DNA from: a virus
IMG/VR virus record: IMGVR_UViG_3300032516_000004
Location: 62,001 to 126,000 of that record
Length of the DNA stretch: 64,000 bases
Direction: 5' to 3' (one strand)
Made by a program: the position numbers and the translations under genes. The notes beneath the pieces were generated by a model. It saw only the letters and a program-made list of their open reading frames with translations, made no database searches and was not told the DNA's origin. Positions 63,227-64,000 of the stretch are shown piece after piece. How positions within the stretch are numbered: the stretch's first letter is position 1; each line of letters begins with the position of its first letter.

Positions 63227-63243
63227 TGGTGCCAGTTATAAAT
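63227..63243 (+). promoter_or_regulatory. TGGTGCC-N-GTTAT motif, copy 2, with TATAAAT
   Basis: Second copy of the motif seen at 62945, immediately continuing into TATAAAT. A TATAAT box also occurs at 63263-63268. The reductase mRNA probably starts near here. Confidence 0.3.
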
Positions 63244-63286
63244 TCTTTGTTAGTACACATCATATAATCTCTACAGGAGAACAAAC

Positions 63287-64000
63287 GTGCAGCAAATGAG
63301 TGTGTCCGTGTCTGATGTAACGCTCAACATGATGAAGAAGAGGATTTTATTCAAAAAGGAAAATGGTGAACATGAAACACCATTAGATGCGTATAAAAGA
63401 GTCGCCAAATTTGTCGCTACCGGTCATCGAGTATTTACTGACGATAAAGAAGCAAAGAAATTTGAAGAGAAGACGATAGAAATGATGGGTGAGGGTAAAT
63501 TCATGCCCAACACACCCATCATAGTTAATGCTGGTTTCTCGAACGCTCAGTGCTCGGCATGTTTTATTTTGCCAACTGAAGACACATTACAGTCTATTTA
63601 TCAGACCCACTACAATCAGGGGGTAATTCAAGCGAGTGGTGGGGGTACAGGTATTTATTTGGGTAATATTCGATCTGCTGGAACCAAGGCATCACATGAT
63701 AGATTCGTCACCAAGGGACCGATTAGCTGGCTTAAGATGTTCAATGAGAATGCTAGCCATGTTGTGCAGGGAATGCGTGACGGTGCCAACATGGCAATGC
63801 TTAATATTGGACATCCAGACATAGTTGACTTTATTACATGTAAAAATTCTGGATACAAATTAATAGATGAGGAATTGGCTGAGCAATTTGAAGTTTCACT
63901 AGAAGAAGCAAAACGTATTAAGTCGATAATTGGTATTGAGAAATTTAATACCTCAGTATCTATTACAGACAAATTTATGAACGCAGTGGAGAATGATGAG
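63287..64000 (+). CDS. nrdJ: Class II ribonucleotide reductase, 5' part
   Basis: Open from GTG 63287 to the window end (238 codons seen). AGGAG lies 7 bases upstream of the GTG; ATG 63296 is an alternative start. Residues about 71-97 (KFMPNTPIIVNAG ... QCSACFILP) and SGGGTGIYLG (117-126) are typical of the adenosylcobalamin-dependent (class II) enzyme, in which a Cys of the QCSAC motif is part of the redox-active set. The enzyme makes deoxyribonucleotides for phage DNA without needing oxygen or a separate radical-generating subunit. Confidence 0.88.
   Translation, partial: MQQMSVSVSDVTLNMMKKRILFKKENGEHETPLDAYKRVAKFVATGHRVFTDDKEAKKFEEKTIEMMGEGKFMPNTPIIVNAGFSNAQCSACFILPTEDTLQSIYQTHYNQGVIQASGGGTGIYLGNIRSAGTKASHDRFVTKGPISWLKMFNENASHVVQGMRDGANMAMLNIGHPDIVDFITCKNSGYKLIDEELAEQFEVSLEEAKRIKSIIGIEKFNTSVSITDKFMNAVENDE

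Overview
The window is part of a large, AT-rich genome of a tailed phage with a contractile tail (myovirus morphology, probably a jumbo phage). This is shown by a tail sheath, three tail-tube paralogues, a frameshifted tail assembly chaperone, a tape measure protein, gp25-like and J-like baseplate proteins, very long fibre proteins and an HK97-fold capsid protein, all packed with TAATG/ATGA overlaps and almost no intergenic DNA. No terminase, portal, polymerase or tRNA is seen here. The host cannot be named; a signal-peptide protein next to a membrane-anchored coiled-coil protein hints at spanin-type lysis of a Gram-negative host.

Layout: 1-1935, leftward small genes (HExxH membrane protein, MT-A70 adenine methyltransferase, zinc-binding proteins). 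1969-3109, a rightward unit with a structured RNA resembling an IscB omega RNA (HEARO), then the N-terminal PLMP/RRXRR domain of IscB fused in frame to a phage protein that also has its own strong ribosome binding site. 3114-4608, small membrane and exported proteins (possible lysis/envelope genes). 4669-10204, virion proteins. 10270-11142, HNH homing endonuclease inserted before the tail sheath. 11142-32298, tail sheath, tubes, chaperones, tape measure, hub, spike, baseplate and fibre genes. 32320-33526, two small proteins and an amidase endolysin. 33563-34833, a strongly self-complementary segment overlapping a putative DNA-binding protein gene. 34904-35705, two paralogous leftward zinc proteins. 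35829-37846, regulatory genes including a putative sigma-like factor behind a three-way-junction RNA whose loop is complementary to its Shine-Dalgarno sequences. 37902-46449, a collagen-like fibre with about 400 Gly-X-Thr triplets and a GC-richer, apparently recently acquired tail fibre region. 46461-49960, NlpC/P60-like protein, two-domain glycosyltransferase and methyltransferase. 50098-55097, scaffold/protease-like protein, decoration-like protein and major capsid protein. 55200-56621, a mobile Vsr-like endonuclease fused to a Mom-like acyltransferase domain. 56659-62943, a leftward early-type cluster of small proteins including NADAR, HNH and DUF2284-like proteins, interrupted by a rightward calcineurin-like phosphoesterase; one gene there is broken by a 41-bp tandem duplication. 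62961-64000, rightward, starting the class II ribonucleotide reductase.

The strongest candidate for an undescribed system is 1969-3109: a nuclease-free IscB remnant (RNA plus its RNA-binding PLMP domain) in front of, and fused to, a phage gene. A second independent candidate is the pseudoknot-type riboregulator at 36519-36618. All functional statements come from reading motifs and base pairing by eye; no database search or folding program was run.
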